Source: Cyathus striatus
Lineage: Eukaryota; Basidiomycota; Agaricomycetes; Agaricales; Nidulariaceae
Length of the DNA stretch: 64,000 nt
Reading direction: 5' to 3'
Assembly: GCA_025738555.1 (NCBI GenBank)
Contig: JAOVFP010000016.1
Coordinates: 3,100,001-3,164,000 of the forward strand
The notes beneath the pieces are model-generated. The model saw nothing but the letters and a program-made list of their open reading frames with translations. It did no database searches and was not told the origin of the DNA. The translations under genes were made by a program, and so were the position numbers. Of the stretch, positions 1 to 10,592 are shown piece by piece. Every line of letters begins with the position of its first letter. Position 1 is the first letter of the stretch.

Positions 1-516
1 CCAGGGAGTGACAGGCGGCACAGACCTCGCGGTAGACCTGGTAACCTCTTCGGATGCTGGCATGGTCGAAGGTGTCGAGGGGGCCCTTGTGCGACCAGGG
101 ATATGCAACTGGGTGGAGACCCTCATCACTGAGGTGTCCAGCGTGAACCTCGCCGATGAAAGGGAGTGTTCCATACATGGATGTGTACCATGCTATGGAC
201 CCAGCTGTGAGGAGAGTAGCCGACGCGAGGGTCGCCCGGGAGTTCAAGAAGGACTTGCAACACAAAATTTAGTTCCTGAAACTCCCCACATCCTACTGGG
301 AAACATACCTCAAAGGCAGAGGAAGAGAGGCATTGGAAGAGGCAAAGCGGACCTGTCCCGGGGTAGGAGAAATGTAAGTTGGATTGTGGTGAAGTGAGGG
401 ACTGAGGCGGCTAAAAGAGGACATACCGATGCAGTGCGCGAGGCGGTGAAGGGTGATGAGCGGGCTGCGCCTGAGGCTGCCTTCTTGAAGGCGCCAGCAG
501 TGAGCCTCTGGAGCAT
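1..516 (-). CDS. CYT1: Cytochrome c1, heme protein of respiratory complex III (3' end cut by window edge)
   Basis: Cytochrome c1 passes electrons from the Rieske protein to cytochrome c in the mitochondrial bc1 complex. The minus strand opens with a basic, Ser/Ala-rich presequence ([16 protein letters not shown], start at 516). A hydrophobic stretch [13 protein letters not shown] follows, then the family block [20 protein letters not shown] and [24 protein letters not shown] is the CxxCH heme c attachment site, lying within the first 25 bases of the window. The rest of the protein is outside. Two introns are likely (about 420-350 and 305-250); the phase across the second did not resolve cleanly by hand, so that junction is uncertain. 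Family assignment is secure from the heme block. Confidence 0.88.
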
Positions 517-767
517 TTTGTGGACGTAGGATTTTGGGAGGAAGGGGGAACACTACACTCACTCGGTCACGCGTGATTCCTACTCGACGGAATGAATCGG
601 AGTCTTCCCACTCACATCTCAGCCAATCACATCTCCCTGATTTCCTCACGTGAAACTTACTCGTCTCTAGATTCACTCTCGACTCTCATCACATTCATTG
701 TTCAATAATTATTTACTGTAATGTATGTTTCCAATTACTCGCAATGTCAATTTATATACTAATCTAC

Positions 768-2612
768 TCAGAGCTGGAAAATCTGCACAATCCATGAGCA
801 CATGACCCTTCACCCAAGTCGCGTACTCACATAGGACCCATTGTTGGCCGCAACCCTCTGCACAAGCAGCTCAGCACCGCGGTACCGCCAGTCCGTTTTC
901 ATCAGCTTGTCTACGCGTCTTTTCACCGCCTCTTCTGTCATAAACGGCGGCACAAACCTGCATCACGAGCTCTCGTTCACTAAATTGTCTCGACGCGCAA
1001 TACCGCTATCTTACCCTTCTATTGGTGTTGTGTACGCTGCTCTCATGGCCTCCAAAAACCCAGAGTAGTTCTTTGCGTGCACGTGGTAGACATATCTAGA
1101 ACACATTCATACCCCGGGCTAACTCGAACTGTCGCTGCTACACTTACGGTGGATCGTATCTGGAGAGCGACGGATGCTGGAGATCCCATTTCTCCCTGTT
1201 CCACGGGTCATTCTTATCCCATCCTATGATCTGAATGAAATACCAATTACAAGTCTTCCAACGCGCAGCACAAACACGGCACTTACTGGTTGAACGATGG
1301 GTACGCCTAAACAAAGCGCCTGCCATGCACTAGGACTCCAGTAAGGATTGCCCATTGAAAGCATTACCCTGCTCTTCGCCAACTCCTCTATAAACTGTTC
1401 GTGGCTCAAATGTCCAAGGTTCGTAATTCTAGCGTTTCCAACTTCTGGAGCATTGTTATCGTTAATCCAGCCTCCAATAAACGTTGCATTCAGCTCTTCT
1501 GCAACCTCAGTGAACCATGAGACGTCCCATGACCACTTGTCGTCGGAGAGGTATCTAAGATATTTCATGTGCATGTAGATGCGCGATTCGCGCTCTTCCA
1601 GCGGTATTGGAGCTTCTGGACATGAATCTTCGATAGAAAACCTGCAGCAGCAGAGGTCAGCAGACAACCGTCAGCGACAACAGGCGAAGGGCTCACGGAC
1701 CCGATATACTGAATAGGACTGGGCTCCTCATAGTACATGTCATCCGGATGAGATGTTAAGATCCATTCCCCTCCCATCATAGACCAGTTGGGTCCTCTGT
1801 GGTAGTGAACAGGCCAATACGTAAACTCGAATATCTTCCAGGCAGGAATTCCATCTGGGTTCGAATCAGATTTGACACATTTTGGATCAAGGTGACATAT
1901 CCCGGAATTATCTAAAACAACTACCTGGAGTTTTATCAATAGCAGCATTGAAAATGAAAGAGCTCATTCATACCCGCACCAAATCTGGCATAGTCCGATA
2001 CTGCTGGAGTGTATCCTCTAAACATGTTGCTCAGGTTTAGCTTTGCATCAGAATAGATTATATTCTCACCCATCTCCGAAGAAAAGAAAACAGTGTATCC
2101 AAGCTCTCTGAGGGCTCTGTACTGTCGAACATGTCAAAAAACGACATGCTAAGCTACCGGCAACACACCATTGACAATCCCCTATATTCGACCCCATAAA
2201 TACTAAACATCAGTTCTCCCAACATGTAATTTTCAAAAGACACATACCACACCGATTCACCACCCTTATCGCCCGCAATGACACCCATTTCGAACGTTGC
2301 CGTAGCAAGCAGTGCTACCTTATCTTGGTTAATGCCACAGTTGTCCAGTGCAATGCATGCCCGAAGATCAAGCAGTTCACGTTTATTCCAGTCTCTATGG
2401 TCTCTGCTGTTTTCAGGGAAATCGAATATAGAAGGGATCCAAGATGGGGCAGGCATGTAGGACCGCTCATTGACAAAGATACTGTCAGCGGGAGGGCCGT
2501 AAAGGTGCGAGAACTCCGTCAGGTTCCAGAAGTTGTAAAACTGCCCCGCGACGGCAAGAACTATGCATATAAAAATAGCTTGGACGAGGTAGCGTTTCCA
2601 TGAAAGGTGCAT
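768..2612 (-). CDS. GT18 / MGAT5-like N-acetylglucosaminyltransferase, type II Golgi membrane protein
   Basis: Start chosen at MHLSWKRY (2612), giving a short cytosolic tail and one membrane anchor (YLVQAIFICIVLAVAGQFY), the layout of a Golgi type II glycosyltransferase. Exons deduced from splice sites: 2612-2169, 2121-1974, 1924-1697, 1641-1287, 1230-1148, then two short 3' exons. Joined, they read YRALRELGYTVFFSSEMG, VVVLDNSGICHLDPKC, the catalytic-region block SMGNPYWSPSAWQALCLG with VPIVQP, and DPPYVYHVHAKNYSGFLEA. This matches alpha-1,6-mannosylglycoprotein 6-beta-GlcNAc-transferase (GT18). The 3' end is either TGA at 810-812 or, with a further 48-nt intron, TGA at 768-770. Substrate in a fungus is unknown; transfer of GlcNAc to protein glycans is the family expectation, not shown here. 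Confidence 0.8.
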
Positions 2613-3360
2613 CTCTGAGAGGGTGAACAAATGAATAGCTAAAAGTATGTTATAAGTATGCCCCCGAGCCGCTCTATTCAATCCACTGAATTGATTAATT
2701 ACATTGGTTATACTAGGTTTGAATCGCATGACATTACAATATTGTAATCTAACTTGCTGCTCAACACTGTACGCAACTCGATTATTGGATTATTGTGCCA
2801 GCAAACCCCGGAGACGAGGCAATAACATAACAGTTGCTAGAAATCTGCTAGAAATCACGATCCTATACAGGCATCTATAAATATGTATCTGGTACTAATA
2901 TTAGCACTATACACAAGTTATCGCGTCGATGGCAATTAGCAAAAGCAAGTCTTGGTTAGTATAGTCAGTACTCTTCGGTACTTGAGTGCTGTAAGAGTAT
3001 TCCGCTACGCATGAGGTGTACTGCTTTACACAAATAGTCTAACTAGCAGATTGCAGAATTGCACTTTCAGGTATCTCTTAAGTATCTACGCACTAAATTG
3101 CATGTACTTGCGGGAAATTAATTTACTGACGAATGCATGGTGAAGATGTGATGCGAATATAAATGTAGTATGTTTAACAAGCGCTCAAGGTAATTCCACG
3201 CAGTTAGGGCAAGCCTGATAAGTCTGTTTCAACCTCTATCCTTCTGTTAGCAGCGTGTTAGATTATTACTATGTACTCCACTCGCCTGGGGTGCAACCCT
3301 CGTTTAGAAGACGCTTAAAAGATGCGAAAGAAAGTAACGAGGTTTCCCTCGTTCATACAA
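2613..3360. other. Intergenic, no gene seen
   Basis: AT-rich sequence upstream of the glycosyltransferase gene, reaching to the fold-back element. No ORF with recognisable coding character on either strand. Confidence 0.5.
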
Positions 3361-4006
3361 TAGGGGGTCACAGTTGCTTGGTTCAGCTGGTTTTCGGCTG
3401 GTTCTGACCTGGGTTCTGACTTTGGTTCTGGGATTTAAAAAGTCTCGGAACCAAACCAGAACCAGGTTCTATCGTGACCCCCCCATTTGGATTTCTGGTT
3501 TTCCATTGGTTCATGTTCTGGTTCACAGATTGGGTTCATGGCATCTTCAATCATATTTCTTGTTTTTCTCATAGTACTCACTACTGTTAAAAAGTCTATT
3601 GCAGGCTCTAGTTATTATTAGTAGATTAAAATCAAATGTCAAGCTATCCTTTCTATTATGATACTCAAGAATCAAGAGTCTACACTTTGAAACTATTGGT
3701 AGATACTACTAGTCAGGGAGTAAATATAGTAAAATATAAGCATTGATTTTAATTTGTATAAGTACTTAATAGGAAATGTAGTCAAATGCAGTATTATGTA
3801 GTATACTTAACTAAATTACAAGTGTTGGGTGGGGAGGGGTACAGAACCAAAACTAGAACCAGAACCAGAACCACCTGTGGACCAACTAAAAAGCTGGTCC
3901 ACAGATGGATTCTGGTTCACGGTTTTTCTTGGTTCTCCCACGGTTTTGGTGTTCAGAACCAAAGTCCGAACCAAAATCAGAACCAGCCATCCGTGACCGC
4001 CCCCTA
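3361..4006. mobile_element. Fold-back / MITE-like element with long GGTTCTG-rich inverted termini
   Basis: The left end reads TAGGGGGTCAC and continues with repeated GGTTCTG motifs. The right end is its inverted counterpart: CAGAACC repeats, then GTGACCGCCCCCTA. The TA at both tips (3361-3362 and 4005-4006) looks like a TA target duplication around a 642-bp element. The left arm is itself an inverted repeat: GGGGGTCAC at 3363 is mirrored by GTGACCCCCCC at 3474-3484. The right arm holds a smaller hairpin around GTGGACCAACT/AGCTGGTCCAC (about 3876-3902). The central 240 bp lacks the motif and has no coding capacity. Structure and TA ends suggest a non-autonomous Tc1/mariner-like or fold-back transposon; the autonomous partner is not in the window. 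Confidence 0.75.
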
Positions 4007-4249
4007 ATAAAGCAACCCTGTCCTAGCCATAATACTAGAAATAATATCAGCGTGTTCTCCGTTTACAACATCATTACCTGATGGAAAGAATTCATTAAAC
4101 CGGAGCTGTAATAGCTACAAAAGACATAAAAAATGAATGGAGAAAAAAGCCTAGTCGTCGTGAAGCGTAGGTACTATATACATTTCCGTGAATGTCCTTC
4201 ACATTGCTTTGACAAAAACGACAAAAAACATTAAGGCAACTCCCCGCAC

Positions 4250-4924
4250 TTAGAATATACAGTCGCATATATCTAAAAATAACCGTGTCAGACCCAGTTA
4301 TTTGGGAACGTGGTTGTAACCCACCATCAAGCACACAGCAGAAACAGCAGGCAGCTAAACAAGCAAGGCACCCTGCGTTACTTCCACCCTTATCTGGTTG
4401 TTGTTGACTGAGGAATGAATAGACGATGAGGATACGCTGCGCAACGATGAATGAGTCACACGTGCTTACACAATAACAGTCTGAGGTTGAGGTTGAGGCT
4501 GGTATCCCTGCTGCTGAGGGTATCCCTGGGGAGGTCCTCCTTGATAAGGTCCGCCATAATAGGCTTGCTGGGGTTGCTGTCGAAGGATGATCAGTGTTAT
4601 CGTACGACATATGTCGCAAATTGAAACAATGTATTCACCTGTGGGTAGTAACCCCCTTGACCCCCTTGTGGAGGACCTAACGTGAAAGAAAAGAGTATTA
4701 GTCACACTTCCAATAAAAAATGAAGGCGAAATGGCTGAAGAGTTGGACTTCAGAGCATCTGCTAGGGAGAAGTCCGCCGGAAAGGCAAGTGGATAGAAAT
4801 CTCCAATTGAACAGAAAGCCGATAGTTCCAGGCGGAGTGACAAACCTTGCGGAGGATAATAACCGCCTTGGGGCTGACCGTACTGCTCTTGAGGCTTTCC
4901 GCCGTAGTAATCGTTCGCGCTCAT
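4250..4924 (-). CDS. CYSTM-family peptide: Pro/Gln/Tyr-rich protein with a cysteine-rich C-terminal membrane module
   Basis: Five exons give a protein of about 107 residues. It starts MSANDYYGGKPQEQYG (4924) and has a low-complexity middle of PQGGYYPPQ, GGPYQGGPPQGYPQQQ type. It ends with the CYSTM module GCLACLAACCFCCVLDDICD followed by CIF and stop at 4250-4252. The last intron (GTGGGT...TTTTAG) restores the typical D-I-C-D-C-I-F tail, which strongly supports the model. CYSTM proteins are small tail-anchored membrane proteins, often stress-linked in eukaryotes; the exact role here is unknown. Without splicing, the reading frames look like unrelated ORFs. Confidence 0.85.
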
Positions 4925-6299
4925 GAGTTAGAGTATGTGGTAGGTAAAGGAGATGAAGTCGTTGTATTCAAGACCGGGGCACGGAATCACATCCTGAGAT
5001 TGTTTGCGCAGGCTTTATCATGAGCCGCAGCATGCCGCGCTCTCTGGGCACCTTGTCCTCAACCCTCCAAGTGCTTTCGCTTCCTTTCAAGTTCATTCGC
5101 TTTTCGGCTCAGTTTAATCACAACGTGCACACCTTAAGGCTTGCGGCTTATGCCCAAGAACTGAGGGAAGCGCACATCATTACTTTTTCTTGTCAACAGA
5201 AGTTATCTTGCACAGCTTTACTTTCGTAACAAGAAAATAGCGCGGTTTTCGGGCCTACAGCGCCGCTGTGCTACATAAATGGTTGGCCGAAAAACGGAAG
5301 CAAAAGGTATCCAAGTTGTACAATCACTTCGTCATCATAAGTAGCTTTTGACTTAGTAACTAGTAACTGCTAATTACAGGAATACACAAGGAATACATAT
5401 ACTTACTGTTACTGTTACTGTTGGTTACAACTTACCATCCAGTCTTTTCAGAGCCAATATGTAGATACCATACTTGGTCACAGGGGCAACTCATCGTTAA
5501 TTCTTCGTATGAAACCCCAGAACACTGAAAAACAGGACCAATTCTTGAATACAGGACCACAGGACCTGTCACCTCACACACCAGCACGAGAGCACGGTCG
5601 AATTCAGAAAACAAAACGTGAAGAGTATACCTGGAGTAACTAATATTATCGGTTGGCTTCGGAGATTGTAACCTCCTGTTTCGAGTCCCTGAGAATCCGG
5701 AGCCTTTTCACATCGAAGTCGAGCCGTGCTTGGTCTGGTGTTGGTTACCAAGTACTTAAATACTTAAACCTAAGTAATTTGGGAATTTGACATATTTTAT
5801 GAGTATACACTGTACACGTTCAACAGACTATGCAAAGGCTGTGACAGAGCTCGAGTGTAATTTCACCAAGTAAAATAAATCAGGCTTCAAATTTCAAAAC
5901 TTCAGCTCACTTAAAATTGAGTCTACCTTAAAATCAAAGATATATGTTCGGTAAACATAAAAACATTCTATGTAGAATGGTAGGATGCGACAACTCATCT
6001 GCGGCACAGGAAAACGTCTAATGTACGCCAACGACGCACATGCTTGTAAAAATGATGCTCGGGGAACACGAGGACTGGAGTGAGATATAAAATACATCGT
6101 AAAACCCGATATGTACAGAAGAACGAAGATGTGCATAGCCGTCTGGGAAAAATTGGACTCCCATGTTGGGCATTTAAATTCTATGAAAAATATTACGTGC
6201 TTGGATATGACATAAATGTGAACATTCTTGCCCCTTGTCGCAAAAAACACTGAGTTAAGCGAGTAGGCGCTAAAATATAGGTGAGAGAAGCGGTGGTGT
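4925..6299. other. Intergenic, 1.4 kb
   Basis: Between two minus-strand genes: it is 5' of the CYSTM gene and 3' of the velvet gene. It includes a short (TTACTG)n-like microrepeat at about 5404-5423. Open frames here are short and show no family motifs. I see no supported gene. Confidence 0.5.
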
Positions 6300-7572
6300 T
6301 CAAATAAACGACAACGTACGAACAGCTGTGTACTGGTTAAGTGCCAGTACATCGAATGGTCTTGTGCGGGCTTGGTCCAAAATGGTGCCATGAGTTGCCA
6401 GGTGCAACGCGCCAGACCCGTCAGGCCTGTAGCCATGAATGAATTGATATGTACACCCGGTTTGTAGCAAATCTTACCCGGATATTCTTGACAGCGTGAT
6501 ACCAAGTTGATATCGTCCTCGCCAGCGTATACTGACATCCGGAAATAGGAAAAACAATCCCATGTTTCCCTGAAGATCTTCCAATTGTTCAACCGAGGAA
6601 ACTAAGTTACCATATAGGATAGGTGGTGTATGTCCTCGTCCAATAGAAGACCCCATATCCAATGGAGTCATTCCATCCTCTGAATAAAGGGACAAGTGGG
6701 CTATGAGAAATGGCAGTTCTGCTTCACTAAGGGCCATTGGCTATTATTAACAAACCTGTCTGGGGAGAAGTAGAGTTCGCAATACGTACGGTACAACAGA
6801 GTTTCCGGACGGGTCTCGGACAATAAGCTGTGCAATTATGGGCGGGGTCAATGGCAAACGCGATAAATTAGCCGTGCCAAATTCCGCCGTTCTCAATGGA
6901 TGCTGAACGACTTCAAGATGATAAGTTCTAAACTTGCTCTGTAAGACGGAGTAACCGAAAGCGCCTATGAATATAATACACCGACCTCGTATGCGTGTCA
7001 GCCAGCAGTGACGATACCTGTATCCGCGGTTGATGCCTTATATGCTGTGGGGGTTGTGGGGACAACTCCAAGATAGAACTTTGACTTGATGGAGGACTCC
7101 TGCCTGCACTTGAGGCAGCTGGCGAAAATATCAGGGAACTGTAAGCTGATTGAGGTGATGAGCTCCCACTGCTAGAAGGGGATGTTCTGGGACGCCCGGA
7201 GAGGTTGTAAATATCGTCAAGAGGGTGTTTTATCTGACTACAATTCTTTAGGGCGCTGAATGGTACCAAGTAAGGTGTCGGACTTGAGGCTGGCACAAGA
7301 CGAATATTTTGGGTGACATCAACACATCTCCGCGGCAAGGCAAACTTCGGTGGCGTGAATAACTGCTGTACCATGACAATATGTATTGGCGCACGAGAAC
7401 TAACCTGTACTTGACGGCGGCGTCGAGGCTGTATTAACAGCCAGGGTTTGGTACAATTTGCGGGGATAATACATTGCAGTCGTAGCCGGACACGTTCACG
7501 TTTAGACGCCGGTTTAGCAATTCTTCCGGTGGCATCAAAACCATCCAGATCATGAATAATTCGTAGCATCAT
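6300..7572 (-). CDS. Velvet-domain transcription regulator (VosA/VelB-type)
   Basis: Velvet proteins are fungal DNA-binding factors that couple development, sporulation and secondary metabolism. The N-terminal part is Ser/Pro-rich. The velvet fold then reads YHLEVVQHPLRTAEFG, LPLTPPIIAQLIVRDPSG, AELPFLIAHLSLYSEDG, GMTPLDMGSSIGRG, NMGLFFLFPDVSIRWRGRYQL and, after a further intron, LHLATHGTILDQARTRPFDV. It ends at TGA 6300-6302. The order and the PPIIAQL / F.FPD.S.R..G.Y.L blocks are diagnostic. Start is uncertain: MMLRIIHDLDG at 7572, using a 42-nt intron near 7410, or an internal Met at 7374. Which velvet subfamily it belongs to cannot be settled by eye. Confidence 0.85.
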
Positions 7573-7935
7573 GAAGACGTGAGCGTTGACGCGAAGATGA
7601 TCGAACTGGGTTCAAGTACAGACGAGGACATACTCGACGGACATTTATAGGATTCGCGCAAGGGGTGTGATATTGAGAATCTAAATCAATACGTATGTTA
7701 GGGAAACGAGGTCTGCAGGGGATCATGTAAAATTCTGGAACGACGTCAGATCCCCGTGCTCCATATTAGGTTGCATCAGTATTTGCACGCCGAAGAACTG
7801 GGTAACATGTTCTCAATCATGATGAAAAGAGTCAGTGCTCATAGAGATTCTTTGGGAATTCGCTCACTGATTTGCCAAGTCATAGAGTTAAAGTAAGTGG
7901 AGGTATTAAAGATGTAAATACATTATAGGAGAAGA
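7573..7935. other. Intergenic, nothing seen
   Basis: Short gap between the velvet gene's 5' end and the Tim23 3' end on the same strand. It should contain the velvet promoter and the Tim23 terminator, but no clear motif stands out. Confidence 0.4.
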
Positions 7936-8849
7936 TTAAAGACTCTTTTTCACATAGCTCCAGACGCCAGCCATGCCCGAAATGGCGGTGGCAGCTACGA
8001 GGGCAGGCCTAACTCCAGCTGACAAAGGAAAACATGATTAAGAGTCCGGAAAAATTATCCAGAAGTGTAAAGACATACCCGTTGACTTGTACAGCGCACC
8101 TGTTATTGCTCCAGCTGCCATACTTCCGAGAGTATCGTGCTTTCCTCTCAGACCATCAATCGAGGAGTTAACCCCATTGTATACCAGTGCTGAAAGAGGA
8201 TGATTTAGTAAGAAAAGTATATCGGAATTACGGTGAAACGGACCCATTACACCAGCGGAGTTACCGATGAAAGTGCCTCTTCTTGTGACAGAATTTAAGA
8301 CACTGTTAATCCGTAATCTGGTGTTTGACACTGCGAGGGGCCTTCGAGCGCCTTCACGCACACCCCATAAACCGCCAAGGGTCAAACCTAGAAAAAGCAG
8401 GTTGAGCATGTGACAAAAAGAACAATAAGAGGACTAAAGATGGGTCGCCCGGGATGTCGAGATAAGGTGAGAGAGGCCCAGGGAGCAAAGTTGACCGAAG
8501 CGAGCCCACTAAAGAGCAAAAAGAGTAATTCGAAAGAGATCCACATACCACCAAGATACATGGTACCCGTCCCGTAACAGAGATCATCACTCCACCCTCG
8601 TGAGGGAATTGCCGTATCAGCCCCAGGAAGCTCGCTTGTCTTTTCATCGTCAAGAAGCAGGTAGTCCAGTTTGTCACCCAGCTGAGCCAGTGGATGAAGT
8701 TTTGTGGGATCATAGGCGGCCATGAGCAAGTCATTGGCAGAAACGGCCTCGGGTGCGGGGGCTGACGCGTTTGGATGAGCAATGGTAGCAGTACGGAGGA
8801 CATCTGAGACGCTTGATGAGGAGGCCTCAGAGGAGTTGCTGGAGGACAT
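7936..8849 (-). CDS. TIM23: Tim23, channel subunit of the mitochondrial inner-membrane import translocase
   Basis: Tim23 forms the presequence translocase with Tim17. The start MSSSNSSEASSSSVSDVL (8849) begins a Ser-rich intermembrane-space domain that includes LHPLAQLGDKLDYLLLDD. The Tim17/22/23 membrane domain follows: GTGTMYLGGL, LGGLWGVREGARRPLAVS, LRINSVLNSVTRRGTFIGNS, LVYNGVNSSIDGLRGKHD and TLGSMAAGAITGALYKSTAG. The last exon gives the ending SGMAGVWSYVKKSL with stop at 7936-7938. Four exons of canonical GT...AG type. The gene is divergent from the mitochondrial TPR gene at 9128, so the 278-bp gap is a likely shared promoter for two mitochondrial proteins. Confidence 0.93.
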
Positions 8850-9127
8850 TTTGAGGTATGAAGGGGGAGAGGGAGGTGGAGGTGGTGGTGGTTGTTGCTG
8901 GCTGAGCTGAGCTGCTGTGAGCTGTTCCGTGGCGAACAAGTGACTTGCAAAATTCCCATAAATTTTGACACTCCGCGACTGCATCAACGTAGGTGTCACG
9001 TGACCTATTTATGACGGTGCTGCATTTTATTTCCGCAGACACGACTTGGTGTAAGCCAGCTCGTCCAGTTTCCCGTAAGTACCCTTCCAAGTTCCATCCT
9101 TCTTGACCATGAACAATTACATTCAGA

Positions 9128-10307
9128 ATGCCACTCTCGGCCGCTATGCGCGTCACCCACAGCCTTCCAAAGTCCCTAGCGCGACTAAATCCGACCTTTG
9201 CACACATTCCATCTTTCTCTCGGAGGTCGTTATCAACCGCTCTAAGGTTTCCCAGAGGAACAACCGTCAAATCCAGTTCTCTGGGTGCATTTACGTTTAA
9301 ACGTAAGTTTATTGGGCCGTCCAAATCTAACTTTCTTTTCTGAGGTACTCGTATCGGACAACATTAGGTTTCGCAACTTCCACAACGCCCCACTCCACTC
9401 CTTCGGATCCTGCTGAGGCTGAAGCTCTGCGTTGTCTCGAACTAGGAACTGCAAAATTAGAAGAGGGAGACGTACAAGCCGCAAAAGAGCTGTACAAGAG
9501 AAGCGCCGAAATAAAGAGGAATGCGAGCTCCCTCTTTAACTTGGGAGTAACTCACTATCATCTGAGTATGTTCAATTTATCAACTCTCCGAGAGCATGTT
9601 CCTCATCAATTAACTTCCATTTCATATAGAGGAATACGACCAAGCTATTGCCGCCTGGAAGGAGTCAATTGCGCTACAGCCCTCAAGTCCCGATGCTCAC
9701 ACCAGTACGTATATATCAACTGTCTAGGAATGTTTTTCCTTGTACACAAACCTTCAACTCAATCGCACCTTATGGTAGATCTCGCGAGTGCCTACATCAT
9801 ATCACCAGGTGCGCAACAATACCTTCTATCATCATTTGCAGAAGCTGATGTTCTCTGCCAATTAAGTCTCCCGACCGGATCTTGCTTTGCATCACTTGGA
9901 GTACGTTCGGACTCTTTTTCCTCCTTCAGTCCTTCGCACATTTGCTCACATCAGCGTTGTCATAGGATTGCCTCGTCACTGTCCCCTGAAGACCCTGAAA
10001 TAGCGTTCAATCATGCGGCTGTTCTCGAAGCAAGTATGTCCTAGTTCTCACTTATTGTGACTATATATATATCGCTCACCTAAAATAGCCGGACGGCTGG
10101 AAGAAGCTCTCGAGAAATACAAGCGTAGTAAGGAATACGGTGTGGAGCGTGCTGCAATTCATATCCGGAATGTAAGTATCACGAATTCGGACTCGCCAGT
10201 AAATTTTCTGAAGTAATGAATGATTCATATCTTCCTTACAGGTCAGCGCAAAAATCCTTGGTCAACGGGCGAATGCTGCGCAAGAATCGGGAAAATCAGA
10301 AGAATAA
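9128..10307 (+). CDS. Mitochondrially targeted TPR-repeat protein
   Basis: The start MPLSAAMRVTHSLPKSLARL (9128) has an arginine-rich amphipathic presequence character, continuing into FSRRSLSTALRF. After a first intron (C|GTAAGT to ACATTAG|GT) the mature part is helical repeats: EALRCLELGTAKLEEGD, AAKELYKRSAEIKRNASS, LFNLGVTHYHL, EYDQAIAAWKESIALQPSSP, DPEIAFNHAAVLEA and LEEALEKYKRSKEYGV. This is the W/LG-Y/F-A/P spacing of tetratricopeptide repeats. It ends KSEE, stop 10305-10307. About seven exons. Probable scaffold in the matrix or on the inner membrane; no specific orthologue is recognised. Neighbour Tim23 is divergent. Confidence 0.75.
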
Positions 10308-10592
10308 AAATCAGAATCTAGGGTCTTTTGCAGCTTGCTCTCGTAACTACGAACGCAGGACTCTCAGTGGATTGCCCCTCCCATGAGCAAGAGAAGATCA
10401 GCTATCTTATTGTCTTCTTTCTGTCAAATCTGATTGAGGTCTGTCATATCGATGATGATAAGTACATAATCGTATTCAGGGTAGGGTGTCGGCTCTGAAG
10501 CGCATCCCGACAACCGTGCCAGTGTGCTACGACGTTGCCGACTTATTCAAGTTTCAATCTATTTAATACATTGATATTTTCGGTCTATCATG

